Assembly: GCF_009696485.1 (NCBI RefSeq)
Contig: NZ_VULY01000018.1
Location: 248,001 to 312,000 of the forward strand
Source: Suipraeoptans intestinalis
GTDB lineage: Bacteria > Bacillota > Clostridia > Lachnospirales > Lachnospiraceae
Length of the DNA stretch: 64,000 nt
Reading direction: 5' to 3'
The position numbers and the translations under genes are program-made. Below, one piece after another: positions 17,693 through 27,092 of the stretch; position 1 is the stretch's first letter; each line of letters begins with the position of its first letter. The notes under the pieces were generated by a model, which was not told the DNA's origin, made no database searches, and saw only the letters and a program-made list of their open reading frames with translations.

Positions 17693-18682
17693 TCAAAGAG
17701 AAAACCGTTCCTGCAGCCGACTGCCCTTCGTCTGCTTCCTCTTTTCTTCCAGCAGATATCCTGCCGCTTCCGGCAGCCGATAGTCTCCCGCAAGCCGGAC
17801 GGCAGCTGCCAGCGCCTCTTCTCCCGGCTGTATTTCTCTGATCAAAAACCGGATCCCGTCTATGTCTGCTCTCTCCAGCATCATCTGGATCCCCTGTTCA
17901 AATTTTTCTTTCACAAAGACAGTATACATCTTTTTTGCTTCCTCTCCAAGTCGAAAAGGAAAACGCAGACGGTTGACGGCAAGCTTTACCGTGGTCTTTC
18001 TCTCTTCCTCTGCCTTTGCATGAAAAAAAGCCAGATCATATTTTCCATAGTCCAGGGTCCGGTCATAAAAGCACTGCCTGTAGTATCCCCCGGATCCATG
18101 ATGTCTGGTAAACAGCAGTCTGGCCGGCGTATTTTCTACCGCTTCCTCATAATGCTCGGGAAACAGGACCCTTGCCCTTCCCTGCACCTCTTTTGTGTCA
18201 TAGACCAGCGTAGCGTCTATGGAAAACCGTACCTCATCCACAATAGACTTCAGACAGTTTTTTTCTCCTTCCCAGTGATAGATCTCAATCTTTTCCGGCG
18301 CACATCCGGTAAATACACCGCCTCCGACTTCCTGAAGCCTGTCGGAAAGAGTCAATTTTTTCAGGTTTTTACAGCGATAAAAGGCGTACCTTCCCAGATG
18401 GGAGACAGAGGCGGGAAGCCAGACTTCCCGTACCTCCTCCCCAAACACAGGATGTACCCCTTCTTCTTTCCAGTTCTGTGGATTCCTCCAGATCCGGCTG
18501 TCCTTTCCTGCCTGCCAGGAGGAAAACGCATATGCCTTGACAGACGTCACTGCCCTGCCGCAGATCTCATCCGGCAGGATCAAGATCCCGTCTACAGATT
18601 TGCATCCCAGGATCGTCACGCCGTCTTTTCCTTCTTCGTAAAGAACCTCCGGACAGATCTGCCCCTGCTGTTTCTCCCACAT
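17693..18682 (-). CDS. Leucine-rich-repeat (BspA-type) protein of the MoxR-VWA cluster
   Basis: A 329-residue protein without signal peptide or membrane segment, so probably cytoplasmic. Residues from about 20 to 150 carry BspA-type LRR units, for example VWLPASVSHLGRYAFYRCKNLKKLTL and LQEVGGGVFTGC. The remaining 180 residues are not recognised; they contain FTRHHGSGGYYRQCFYDRTLDYGKYDLAFF and a helical end. The start at ATG 18682 follows the glmS stop by 1 base, with GGTGGAA inside the end of glmS as ribosome site; the frame is open to 18763 inside glmS. Position between glmS and VWA/MoxR suggests a role with that pair. Confidence 0.75.
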   Translation of the reverse strand: MWEKQQGQICPEVLYEEGKDGVTILGCKSVDGILILPDEICGRAVTSVKAYAFSSWQAGKDSRIWRNPQNWKEEGVHPVFGEEVREVWLPASVSHLGRYAFYRCKNLKKLTLSDRLQEVGGGVFTGCAPEKIEIYHWEGEKNCLKSIVDEVRFSIDATLVYDTKEVQGRARVLFPEHYEEAVENTPARLLFTRHHGSGGYYRQCFYDRTLDYGKYDLAFFHAKAEEERKTTVKLAVNRLRFPFRLGEEAKKMYTVFVKEKFEQGIQMMLERADIDGIRFLIREIQPGEEALAAAVRLAGDYRLPEAAGYLLEEKRKQTKGSRLQERFSL

Positions 18683-18683
18683 G

Positions 18684-20510
18684 TTATTCCACCGTAACCG
18701 ACTTTGCCAGATTTCGCGGCTTATCCACATCGCAGCCTCTTCCCACTGCAATATAGTATGCAAACAACTGGAGTGGTATGATAGCGAGAGAATTGGTGAA
18801 ATAAGGACTGGTCTCTGGAATATAAACGGTATAATCCGCCGATTTTTCCGCTTCCAGGTTCCCTTCCAGTGTCACGCCCATAACAAATGCGCCTCTGGTA
18901 CGTACCTCTTCCATGTTGCTCATGATCTTTTTGTACAGTTCTTTCTGGGTTACCAGGGATACCACCAGCGTTCCTTCCTCCACCAGAGAAATCGTTCCGT
19001 GTTTCAGCTCTCCCGCCGCATACGCTTCTGAATGGATATAGGAGATTTCTTTTAGTTTTAAAGATCCCTCCATGGAGATGGCATAGTCGATCCCTCTTCC
19101 GATGAAAAAGATATTCTTGGCTGCCAGGTATCGGTTTGCAAACTTTTGTATCTTTCCTTGGTTGTTCAGCAACATTTCTACCTGTATCGGCAACGCCTTC
19201 AGTTCGTCTATCAGCTCTGACAGCATTTCCCTGCTGATCTCGTTTCTCTCATACGCAAACTTCATCGCCAGGAGGTAGACAGCCGTAAGCTGTGCGGAAT
19301 ACGCCTTGGTAGTTGCCACTGCGATCTCCGGTCCCGCCCAGGTATACATCACGTTGTCTGCTTCTCTTGCAATGGAACTTCCCACTACGTTTACGATCCC
19401 CAGTACTCTTGCTCCCTGCTTTTTCGCTTCCCGGAGAGCTGCCAGAGTATCTGCCGTCTCCCCCGACTGGCTGATGACCACTACCACAGTCCTGTCGTTT
19501 AGAATCGGATTTCTGTAGCGAAATTCCGAAGCCACGTCCACTTCCACCGGGATCCTTGCCATATCCTCAAAAATATATTTGGCGGTATGCCCCACATGGG
19601 AGGCGGAACCACAGGCTACGATCATGATCTTCTCCACCTGTCTGATCTCTTCCGGGGACATTCCCAGTTCTTCAATAATGATCTCACCGTTTTTCAGCCG
19701 GGGAGAAAAGGTATCTGCAATGGCTTTGGGCTGCTCATACATTTCCTTCAGCATAAAATGTTCATATCCGCCCTTCTCCGCCGCATTCACATCCCACTCG
19801 ATATGCGTTGTCGCCTTCTGAATGGGCTCTTCATCTACCGTATAAAACTCCATATCCTCCTTCGTCATCCGCACGATCTCTTCATTTTCAATAAAAACCA
19901 CGTCTCGTGTGTATTTCAGCACTGCCGGTACGTCAGAGGCCAGAATATGTCCGTCTTTTGTCTTCCCTACGATCAGCGGACTGTCTTTTCTTACGGCATA
20001 CAATTCCGTAGGATGCTCCTTGAAAATGATCCCCAGGGCATAGGAGCCTTCCATCCGGTGCATGATCTTTGTGACCGCTTCCAGCGGATTGCCCTTGTAA
20101 TAATAGTCCAAAAGATGGGCAATCACTTCCGTATCTGTCTCGGATACAAACACATATCCCTTCTTTTCCAGCTTTTTTTTCAGCTTCAGATAATTTTCAA
20201 TAATCCCATTATGTACCACCACGATACTTTCTTCCCGGTTAAAATGAGGATGGGCGTTCACATCGGAGGGCGAACCGTGCGTGGCCCACCTGGTATGACC
20301 GATCCCCACCGTTCCCTGAAGCATTTCTCCGTCGTGAGTCAGCTCTTTTAATACCTTCAGTCTTCCCCTGGATTTGGCCATCAGGATCTTATCTTCCGAA
20401 TAGACTGCAACTCCCGCCGAGTCATAGCCCCTGTATTCCAGCTTGGACAGTCCGTCCAGAAGGATCGGCGCCGCCTGTGATTCTCCTATATATCCTACAA
20501 TTCCACACAT
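18684..20510 (-). CDS. glmS: Glutamine-fructose-6-phosphate aminotransferase (isomerizing) GlmS
   Basis: A 608-residue enzyme making glucosamine-6-phosphate, the first step to UDP-GlcNAc for wall and polysaccharide. It begins MCGIVGYIGESQAAPILLDGL; Cys2 becomes the N-terminal nucleophile. The glutaminase part has GHTRWATHGSPSDVNAHPH and VVHNGIIENY, and the two SIS domains have ACGSASHVGHTAKY, SQSGETADTLAALREAK and FIGRGIDYAISMEGSLKLKEISYIHSEAYAAGELKHG. The frame is open to 20567, but the Cys2 requirement and AGAAAGGAAA before ATG 20510 set the start. There is too little upstream space for a glmS ribozyme and none was seen. Confidence 0.97.
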   Translation of the reverse strand: MCGIVGYIGESQAAPILLDGLSKLEYRGYDSAGVAVYSEDKILMAKSRGRLKVLKELTHDGEMLQGTVGIGHTRWATHGSPSDVNAHPHFNREESIVVVHNGIIENYLKLKKKLEKKGYVFVSETDTEVIAHLLDYYYKGNPLEAVTKIMHRMEGSYALGIIFKEHPTELYAVRKDSPLIVGKTKDGHILASDVPAVLKYTRDVVFIENEEIVRMTKEDMEFYTVDEEPIQKATTHIEWDVNAAEKGGYEHFMLKEMYEQPKAIADTFSPRLKNGEIIIEELGMSPEEIRQVEKIMIVACGSASHVGHTAKYIFEDMARIPVEVDVASEFRYRNPILNDRTVVVVISQSGETADTLAALREAKKQGARVLGIVNVVGSSIAREADNVMYTWAGPEIAVATTKAYSAQLTAVYLLAMKFAYERNEISREMLSELIDELKALPIQVEMLLNNQGKIQKFANRYLAAKNIFFIGRGIDYAISMEGSLKLKEISYIHSEAYAAGELKHGTISLVEEGTLVVSLVTQKELYKKIMSNMEEVRTRGAFVMGVTLEGNLEAEKSADYTVYIPETSPYFTNSLAIIPLQLFAYYIAVGRGCDVDKPRNLAKSVTVE

Positions 20511-20604
20511 GTTATCGTTTCCTTTCTTCTCTGTTTGTACAAACATCCGTTTTTTTTGCACTATCATATAGATTTTACCAAATTTTCTTTTAAAAGTAAA
20601 TGAA

Positions 20605-20641
20605 AAAGAGGAGGGCCTCCTTCCGGATCACGCCTCCCCTT
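20605..20641 (-). terminator. Probable terminator after the cohesin-domain gene
   Basis: On the minus strand GGGGAGG pairs with CCTCCTC (one wobble), followed by TTTTTC. It lies about 50 bases past the cohesin-protein stop and separates it from glmS. Confidence 0.6.
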
Positions 20642-20692
20642 TTCTTTTCGTCAAAGGCCGCCTGTATCATCAGCCGTTTTACAGATTGCTCC

Positions 20693-22189
20693 CTAATCCA
20701 GATCTACAAAATCCACCTTGAAGGTATCGTCGTCCTCCATATGCCCTCTCTTTTTCTTGGGCTGATTGCTCAACAGATCGTCCAGATCATCGATCATCTC
20801 GTCTTCCTCATCGTAGTTTTCATATGGCGGATATGCTTCTGTTTTGAATTTGTCTTCCGGATCCTCTTCCTCTGAGAAGTCGTCCTCGGTAAACTCATCC
20901 ATCTCTGCAAAATCTTCAAAGTCGTCTTCTTTAAACTCTCCCTTTACCGGTCTGCGCACCGCCGGGCCCAACGCCTTTCCTCCCACTGTTTCTCTTGCCG
21001 GAGTTTCCAAGGCTTCTTTCGGTTCCTCCTCCATATCGATCCCATATTCGTCATAAAGATCGTCCAGTTCCAGGTTTCTGTGGCGAAGCTTCACAGCCAC
21101 AACAAGAAGGAGCAGAAGAAGCAGGGCAAATAAGGCTGCCACGCCGATTCCTACCAGCTTCAGATGATTTTCCACAAAATCCAACACTTTTCCCAGAAGT
21201 CCTGTCCTGGCCGTCTTGGTTTCCTGACTGCTGTCCGCCGTAGGCGCCGTATATCTTTGATACGTTTCATCCACCGTATCATACCGGTACAGCCCTTTGT
21301 TTCCGTCTGAATTTAACGCATACACCACATAATAGTCCGGTTCATCCATATTCTGCCATGCTGCAAAATCTTTTCCATTCAGTGTCAAAGTCGTTTCCTG
21401 ATAGTTTTTGGAAAGCTTCACAGAACCGTCGTTGCGAAGAAGTACGATATATCTCTCCTGAGACAGCAAAACCTGCTCAAAAGGCTGAAAGCTTCCTTTT
21501 TCTTTGTCATACAGGAAGAAATCGCTGTCTCCCCCATCCACAGGCGTCAGATAAAATGCCGACAGTCCGCTGGCTTCCTGCGTCACCACCTGACAGGTCT
21601 CTCCCTCGTAACTCATCTCTCCTTTAGTGAATCCCTGAGGAATGATACTGTCTGAAAAGTCGTTGCTGATATTGTAAGAAGTTCCGTCCACTTCCACTTT
21701 CGGTCCGTCTCCCGACGCTTTGGAGGTGGAAGTCTCTTTGTCTTCTTTGATCTTGGAAGGATCTCCTGCTGCGATCGTAACGGTAGAATTGCCATCTGTG
21801 ATCTGCATGGCCGCTCCCGATGTATCTTTTGCTTCAGAACTGGAAACCTCTATTTTGGCAGATCCCTCTTTCAGCGCCTGAAATTTCAGCCGAAACGTCA
21901 GCTTGGAACTGCTGCCGCTTCCTGTGATCGTAAGATTTCCGTCTCCTCCTGTCGTCTGGTCTCCGCTGATAAACTTCAGCATGGAAGCGTCATAGTTCAG
22001 TTTGATATTGGCGGAACTGATATTGGAAGAAGAACCCAGGTTCGCCTCCACTTCCACCTCATCTCCTACCTTGGCAGACGGGTCTGAAAACCACAGCTCC
22101 GCAGTTGCCGCATGCACTGTCAGCAGGCTGCCGCAAAACAGTACGCATAACATCATCCATGCCACAATCGTTTTTTTCATTTTTTTCAT
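20693..22189 (-). CDS. Membrane-anchored cohesin-domain protein with acidic cytoplasmic tail
   Basis: A 498-residue surface protein. The signal peptide is about residues 1-27 (ends VHAATAE). Residues 28-145 form a cohesin-type beta-sandwich: VGDEVEVEANLGSSSNISSANIKLNYDASML. An unassigned extracellular region of about 180 residues follows. A single membrane helix lies at about 340-365, then a strongly acidic tail of 130 residues rich in D and E. Cohesin folds in non-cellulosome bacteria can bind dockerins or carbohydrate. Family and function here are unknown. It is 32 bases downstream of the LCP gene and co-transcribed with it, which suggests a role at the wall. Confidence 0.82.
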   Translation of the reverse strand: MKKMKKTIVAWMMLCVLFCGSLLTVHAATAELWFSDPSAKVGDEVEVEANLGSSSNISSANIKLNYDASMLKFISGDQTTGGDGNLTITGSGSSSKLTFRLKFQALKEGSAKIEVSSSEAKDTSGAAMQITDGNSTVTIAAGDPSKIKEDKETSTSKASGDGPKVEVDGTSYNISNDFSDSIIPQGFTKGEMSYEGETCQVVTQEASGLSAFYLTPVDGGDSDFFLYDKEKGSFQPFEQVLLSQERYIVLLRNDGSVKLSKNYQETTLTLNGKDFAAWQNMDEPDYYVVYALNSDGNKGLYRYDTVDETYQRYTAPTADSSQETKTARTGLLGKVLDFVENHLKLVGIGVAALFALLLLLLLVVAVKLRHRNLELDDLYDEYGIDMEEEPKEALETPARETVGGKALGPAVRRPVKGEFKEDDFEDFAEMDEFTEDDFSEEEDPEDKFKTEAYPPYENYDEEDEMIDDLDDLLSNQPKKKRGHMEDDDTFKVDFVDLD

Positions 22190-22221
22190 TCCTATCCTTC
22201 TCCTTTTTTATACTTCCCCTG

Positions 22222-23556
22222 TTAGTATTGCGATGTCTGGTCCACAGAGTTCTGTGGTGCATTTCCGCCGCCCGTGACATCTGTGCCTCCACTTTGATTG
22301 CCGCCGGTTCCGCCTCCGGTACCGGTTCCGGTTCCCTGGTTATACTGCTGACTGGTGTCGGTGTTAGAATTATTGTAATTGCCGGTATTTTCCAGAGTGC
22401 CCTGATTGTAGTAATACTGGCCGTTATTATAGGTCTCCTCCGGCTGCTTCATGATCTCCTGATTCATCTCATTGGAATCCGCATTACGATCTCCTGCTTT
22501 GGACAGGATCTTTCCGTTGATCCCTGCTACCGTGGAGGATGGAGAATAGTCTACGCTGTTCCCGTAAAGAAATTTGTGCAGCTGGATCACATTGTCCTCC
22601 AGCGTAACCGGGATGACTACGCTTCCCACCTCATTTAAGGTGTCTGTCGTCTTGTCGAAAGGAAACCCTGTCATCTCCCCTAATTTATAAGAAAATGCAT
22701 CTTTCGCATAATCAAAGATCTCTGCAATCGTAAAGTTGGTGGATACCTGCGGAAATACCTTGTCAATGATCTTATTGATCTGGGGAAGGCTGGCATGCTG
22801 CAACTTCTTGATGATCTCGCTTAACACCACTCTCTGTCTCTCCGCACGCTTGAAATCGTCTCCCGCCGTATAACGGATCCTGGAATAGGCCGTGGCCTGG
22901 ATCCCGTTCAGCGTCTGCACTCCCGTGGCCTGTACCTGCTGAGATGTCTTCCCTGTTACCCGCATGATCTCATCCGAATATCCGTTGATCAGCTGAACCT
23001 CGTCCTCCTGTACATCGATCTCCACGCCGCCTACCGCATCGATCACATCGATCATGGCATTGAAATTGACTGTTACGTAATGCTCAATATCCAGATCCAG
23101 ATTCTTGTTCAGCATGGCAATGGCTTCCTGCGGTCCGCCAAAGGAATACGCTGCATTAGCCTTGTTCAGGCTTCCGTCATCCTGCTCCAGAAGCGTATCC
23201 CGGTACACGGATACGATCTTAACCTCCAACGTCTCCCGGTTCAGACTGGCCACCATGATGGCATCGCTTCTGGTGTCCTCATCCAGCTTATTGTCCCTGG
23301 AATCCACTCCAAACAACGCTACGTTTAGATAACCGGTTCCCCGCTCTCTTGCTTCCTTGGAAACATTCAGCTTCTCAGGATTCAGTACTGTCGTCTCCAT
23401 TTTTGACAGCTTACTTGCTAAAAGAATCGCCCCTGCGGCTGCTACAAGAGCCAGGGTTCCTCCAAAAATGGCTCCAATTTTCTTTCCCAGCGACCATGAA
23501 GAAAATCCCCTCTTCTCTCTTCTTCCTCGTCTGTAACGTCTTCTCCTCTTCGCCAT
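22222..23556 (-). CDS. LCP (LytR-CpsA-Psr) family cell-wall polymer ligase with low-complexity tail
   Basis: A 444-residue membrane protein that, by family, moves undecaprenyl-linked glycopolymers onto peptidoglycan. A basic start (MAKRRRRYRRGRREKRG) precedes a membrane helix at about 25-48. The LCP core runs from about 75 to 270, with GVDSRDNKLDEDTRSDAIMVASLN, VYRDTLL, INGIQATAYSRIRYTAGDDFKRAERQR and the conserved arginines. The last 80 residues are rich in N, Q, G and T. AAAGGAC stands 8 bases before ATG 23556, so the longer frame to 23586 is not used. It has its own promoter and leads the cohesin gene. Confidence 0.93.
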   Translation of the reverse strand: MAKRRRRYRRGRREKRGFSSWSLGKKIGAIFGGTLALVAAAGAILLASKLSKMETTVLNPEKLNVSKEARERGTGYLNVALFGVDSRDNKLDEDTRSDAIMVASLNRETLEVKIVSVYRDTLLEQDDGSLNKANAAYSFGGPQEAIAMLNKNLDLDIEHYVTVNFNAMIDVIDAVGGVEIDVQEDEVQLINGYSDEIMRVTGKTSQQVQATGVQTLNGIQATAYSRIRYTAGDDFKRAERQRVVLSEIIKKLQHASLPQINKIIDKVFPQVSTNFTIAEIFDYAKDAFSYKLGEMTGFPFDKTTDTLNEVGSVVIPVTLEDNVIQLHKFLYGNSVDYSPSSTVAGINGKILSKAGDRNADSNEMNQEIMKQPEETYNNGQYYYNQGTLENTGNYNNSNTDTSQQYNQGTGTGTGGGTGGNQSGGTDVTGGGNAPQNSVDQTSQY

Positions 23557-23595
23557 TATTGATTGTCCTTTCTGTTCTTTATACATATCTGTATC

Positions 23596-23624
23596 ATTTT
23601 ACATTATTTCTTTGATAACTTCAA
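23596..23624 (-). promoter_or_regulatory. Promoter of the LCP-cohesin operon
   Basis: On the minus strand TTGAAG (23619-23624), 17-base spacer, TAAAAT (23596-23601). It starts exactly where the upstream gene's terminator ends, so the two units are separated. Confidence 0.7.
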
Positions 23625-23648
23625 GAAAAACAGGGGAATTCCCCTGTG
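23624..23648 (-). terminator. Terminator of the priming transferase-LCP-Wzy-GT2 operon
   Basis: On the minus strand ACAGGGGAATTCCCCTGT is a perfect 9-base-pair palindrome followed by TTTTTC. As drawn it has no loop, so four to five bases at its centre must stay unpaired. It is 40 bases past the GT2 stop at 23688. Confidence 0.85.
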
Positions 23649-23687
23649 CCGCCTGTTTTCCTTTCTTTTTCTTCGGTATCTGAAACT

Positions 23688-24623
23688 TTAAACGGCTTTT
23701 TTCTTCTTCCAGTACCACCCACTCCCAGAACACCGGCGTACCAGCCACATAGGCAGCTTTTTATAGCGTTTTCCCAACTGATATCCTAAAAACTTACATC
23801 CGGTCTTGTAGAAAAATGGCAGGAGAAGGTAAAACCTTCCTCCGGTAAGCAAATGCCTCGCCGTTTTCTTTACCAGACGGATTCCCTCTCCTTCCGAAGA
23901 AACCTTTGAAAAAATCTCCGGGTGATCCGCCTGGGAAACTCCCATGTCAAAATTTCTCCGAAACTGCTGAACCCCGGAATAATTGTGGGAATGTACCACC
24001 TTTGCCTCTGCCGTATAAGCTACCTTCCCTCCCTTTTCCAGTAGTCTTGCAGCAAAGATCATATCCTCGTTAAAAATTGCTTTCCTGGGAAAGCCTCCCA
24101 CATACTCATAGATATCTCTTCTGTAGGCCGCGCACACATCGGAGCAGAAAAATGTCTTGATCCCAAGTTCTTCCAGGTCCTCCCCGCTCTTTACCCGTGA
24201 CGTTTCCGGGTAGTTAAACTGTCTGGTATACCGCTCTATTTCATCACAGTCCTCACAGGGAAGCTGCCTTCCATAAGATACCCCGATCTTTCCATCCTCC
24301 CAGAAGGGCCTAAGAAGCGCCTCTAGCATCTTCTCGTCATGCGGGACTGCATCCTGCGTTAAAAAAGTCAGAATGGGCGCATCTGAAAGCTGAAACGCCA
24401 GATCTCTGGTTCCCCCATGGTCAAACTGATCCTGAGGGATCTCGTGTACTTTCACCCCCGGGATCTTATAGAAATCCTCCGGAAAATAATCCGATCTTGT
24501 ATTGATCAAAAGAATATGGCGGATAGGATAGCTTTGACGTCCCAATCGCCTTATGATCTCTCTGACCCTCTCATCAGGGCGATAGGTCAGGATAACCACG
24601 TCCACTGTTACCGGTGTTTTCAT
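23688..24623 (-). CDS. GT2 glycosyltransferase, rhamnosyltransferase-like
   Basis: A 311-residue GT-A enzyme. VDVVILTYRPDERV opens the nucleotide-binding fold. DQFDHGGTRDLAFQLSDAPILTFLTQDAVPHD near residue 80 is the pattern typical of dTDP-rhamnose-using GT2 enzymes (FxHGGTRN family). FNEDMIFAARLLEKGGKVAYTAEAKVVHSHNYSGVQQFRR near residue 200 supplies the ED catalytic pair. It is the last gene of the operon starting at 28496, 4 bases after the polymerase gene. The exact donor is inference from the motif and the rfb genes nearby. Confidence 0.88.
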   Translation of the reverse strand: MKTPVTVDVVILTYRPDERVREIIRRLGRQSYPIRHILLINTRSDYFPEDFYKIPGVKVHEIPQDQFDHGGTRDLAFQLSDAPILTFLTQDAVPHDEKMLEALLRPFWEDGKIGVSYGRQLPCEDCDEIERYTRQFNYPETSRVKSGEDLEELGIKTFFCSDVCAAYRRDIYEYVGGFPRKAIFNEDMIFAARLLEKGGKVAYTAEAKVVHSHNYSGVQQFRRNFDMGVSQADHPEIFSKVSSEGEGIRLVKKTARHLLTGGRFYLLLPFFYKTGCKFLGYQLGKRYKKLPMWLVRRCSGSGWYWKKKKAV

Positions 24624-24627
24624 CCAT

Positions 24628-25938
24628 CTATCCTCTCTTTTCTTTCTTGTCCCAGCCTACTGCCACATATATGATTCCCGTCAGTAAAAACCAAAGCCAG
24701 GTTGCCGGATTGCTGAACCAGGTGGTAAAAAAGGAGAATCCCAGATAGATGGCCAGTTGTCCATAAAACAGGCAGGCAATGGGATTATCGCTTTTCTTCA
24801 CGAAATTCATCAGTTTTTTGGAAATCCACCCCAGGACCGCCGCAAAAAGAAATACCCCTGCCACGCCAAAATCATAGTATGCATCATAAAACAGGGTCAA
24901 TGTGGTGAGTTCCGGTTTTGTGATAAAGATCGGCAGACTGGCAACCTGCGGAAAATGGAACTTCAGACCGGTCAGCACAAAAAACGGGAACAGCATACGC
25001 AATCCGAAGGAATGCCCTGTCAGTCCCTTTACCAGTACATTAAAGTTGTCATAGTTGTTCGTGATATAAATATAAGGCTGAGAAATAAACAACGGCGTTC
25101 CGGTCCATTTCATGGCAAAGATCCTGTTGATGTATTCCAGATCATGCTGTCTGAGCAGCGTGGAGATCACATAAACCGGCAGGATCACCGCCAGAAGCTT
25201 TGCCATCATTTTTAAAGACATGCCCTTTCTGGTCATGATATAGGTGATCAGCGCAAAAGAAACTGCAAATACCAGTTGGAAATGTGACAGGCAAAGAGCC
25301 GGGATCAGGATCGCCATACTGTTTATGACAGCCAGCAGTCCCCCTCTCGTCCTTTTCTTTTCTTCTGCTATCCTGCTATACAGCACTGTCATGGCCGGAA
25401 TCAGGATGCAGCTTAGTGTCAGGCTGTGAACGCCTGCCATATGGAGTTCCGAGTAAGCCAGATTTTTAGAAGCCAGAATGGGCAGGAATCCAATGTGGCT
25501 GATCTCTATCACAAAGCAAATGGCTGACACAAAAAACAGTACCAGAATACACACGAACATCCGATCCGCCCGCCTTTGCTCTCTGTCCGGCTCTCTGTCT
25601 TCTATCTCCTGGTAGTTTTCTTTCCATTCATATCCGATCCCAAAGCCAATATACGCCAGAAAAAAGCAAAGCCAGGTCAGATAATGCCAGTCCGTCTGAA
25701 TTTCAGACAATTTGAGGCAAGCCAGCCCCTGCCCTCCGATCCAGGCCAGGCTAAACAAGGCGCGCAGCTCTACTAGCTTTTTGCTTTCTCTGACCAGGTG
25801 GATGTAAAGATACAGGGCTTCTCCCATTAAAATCAGACCGGACAGTATATAAAGTCCTGCCAAAGACGCAATATAGCTGGCAAAATATGCCAGCATATAT
25901 GTTCCGTATTCCATTATGATCTTATTGCGATTCCTCAT
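24628..25938 (-). CDS. Wzy-like O-antigen/oligosaccharide repeat-unit polymerase
   Basis: A 436-residue integral membrane protein with about 11-12 hydrophobic segments and a large outside loop near residues 290-340, the layout of repeat-unit polymerases. Sequence motifs are weak, as usual for the family. Position between an LCP gene and a glycosyltransferase in a polysaccharide operon supports the call. AGGGG lies about 9 bases before ATG 25938. The gene overlaps the end of the LCP gene by 17 bases. Another membrane role cannot be excluded. Confidence 0.78.
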   Translation of the reverse strand: MRNRNKIIMEYGTYMLAYFASYIASLAGLYILSGLILMGEALYLYIHLVRESKKLVELRALFSLAWIGGQGLACLKLSEIQTDWHYLTWLCFFLAYIGFGIGYEWKENYQEIEDREPDREQRRADRMFVCILVLFFVSAICFVIEISHIGFLPILASKNLAYSELHMAGVHSLTLSCILIPAMTVLYSRIAEEKKRTRGGLLAVINSMAILIPALCLSHFQLVFAVSFALITYIMTRKGMSLKMMAKLLAVILPVYVISTLLRQHDLEYINRIFAMKWTGTPLFISQPYIYITNNYDNFNVLVKGLTGHSFGLRMLFPFFVLTGLKFHFPQVASLPIFITKPELTTLTLFYDAYYDFGVAGVFLFAAVLGWISKKLMNFVKKSDNPIACLFYGQLAIYLGFSFFTTWFSNPATWLWFLLTGIIYVAVGWDKKEKRG

Positions 25939-27046
25939 TTGACGCTTCCCCTCCAAAGCTTGTCTGCATCTCTAATGTATCTTCTGTGATTCCGGTCAGG
26001 GATATAATATCCGAATGAACTTCCCAGACTTTGGAAGAAGGCTCATACAGCTCGTCCCCGAACAGCGCCGCATGCAGACGTTTTACATTATCCGCCATGT
26101 TAATGGGGACTACATAGGATCCTTCGTGGTCCGCCACCTCTTCACTGGTAGTGACAGAATAAGGGAAGCCGGAGGTTTCCACAATGTTATATTTTGCAGC
26201 GTTTGCCGCAAATCCCAGCATATTGGGAAGGGTAAGGTTGGTAGAAATCTGCGGAAACACCTTATCTACGATCTTGTTCAGCGTAAAGAGATTTGCCTTC
26301 TTCGCCTTCTCCGCCACCTTTTCCAGTACGATCCTCTGACGTTCTGTCCGTTTAAAGTCATTTCCTTCCGTATACCGGATACGGGCATAGGACACCGCAT
26401 GGACGCCGTCCAGCAGCTGAACCCCCGCCTCCTCTTTGATATCCTTCATTTCCTGCCCCACTACCTTGGACGTTTCTGCCGCATACCCGTTGGTATAGAA
26501 CGCTTCTTCTGCCGTCAGGTTGACCTCAATCCCGCCCAGCTCATCGATCACATCCACCAGCGCGTTAAAGTTGACGCTGACATAACTCTGGATATCCAAA
26601 TCCAGATTCCGGTTCAACATACTGATAGCTTCCTGAGGTCCTCCCATGGTGTAGGCAGAATTCGCCTTTTCGTAGCTTCCATTCGACTGCTGCAGCAGTG
26701 TATCTCGAAAGACAGATATGATCTTCACATCATTTGTCTGATTGTTGATGCTGGCGATCATAATGGTATCGCTTTGCACTCCGCCGTCCAACTCCCCTTC
26801 CCTGGAATCCAGACCAAACAAGGCAATGTTGGTGTACTCTCCGGTGTCCTTATACACCTCCAGCTTTTCTTTGTCCAGTGTCCTGGTATCCAGCATATCC
26901 AGCTTGAAGATCCCGTAGGCCACCACGCATAAGACGGACAATATGATAAGTTCAGATATCAGGATAAACGCCCGCTTTCTTCCCCTTTTTTTTCTCAGCT
27001 TTCTGCGTTCCTTCTCCGTCATTCTGTCTGTATGTTTTCTACTCAT
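25922..27046 (-). CDS. LCP (LytR-CpsA-Psr) family cell-wall polymer ligase
   Basis: A 374-residue LCP protein, paralogous to the one at 22222. It has a basic start, a membrane helix at about 29-48, and a core with GLDSREGELDGGVQSDTIMIASIN, FRDTLLQQ, LLDGVHAVSYARIRYTEGNDFKRTERQRIVLEKVAEKAKKANL. It lacks the low-complexity tail of its paralogue. It lies between the priming sugar transferase and the polymerase, so it probably attaches this operon's polymer to peptidoglycan. Confidence 0.93.
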   Translation of the reverse strand: MSRKHTDRMTEKERRKLRKKRGRKRAFILISELIILSVLCVVAYGIFKLDMLDTRTLDKEKLEVYKDTGEYTNIALFGLDSREGELDGGVQSDTIMIASINNQTNDVKIISVFRDTLLQQSNGSYEKANSAYTMGGPQEAISMLNRNLDLDIQSYVSVNFNALVDVIDELGGIEVNLTAEEAFYTNGYAAETSKVVGQEMKDIKEEAGVQLLDGVHAVSYARIRYTEGNDFKRTERQRIVLEKVAEKAKKANLFTLNKIVDKVFPQISTNLTLPNMLGFAANAAKYNIVETSGFPYSVTTSEEVADHEGSYVVPINMADNVKRLHAALFGDELYEPSSKVWEVHSDIISLTGITEDTLEMQTSFGGEASNEESQ

Positions 27047-27092
27047 CCTGCTTCTCCTTTAACTGTATGTATCTTCCTCTCAAAGGGATACG

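Noticed and set aside
20511-20692. Possible glmS ribozyme upstream of glmS
   Set aside because: After the terminator at 20605-20641 only about 95 bases remain before the glmS ATG, too short for the ribozyme, and I do not see its core.
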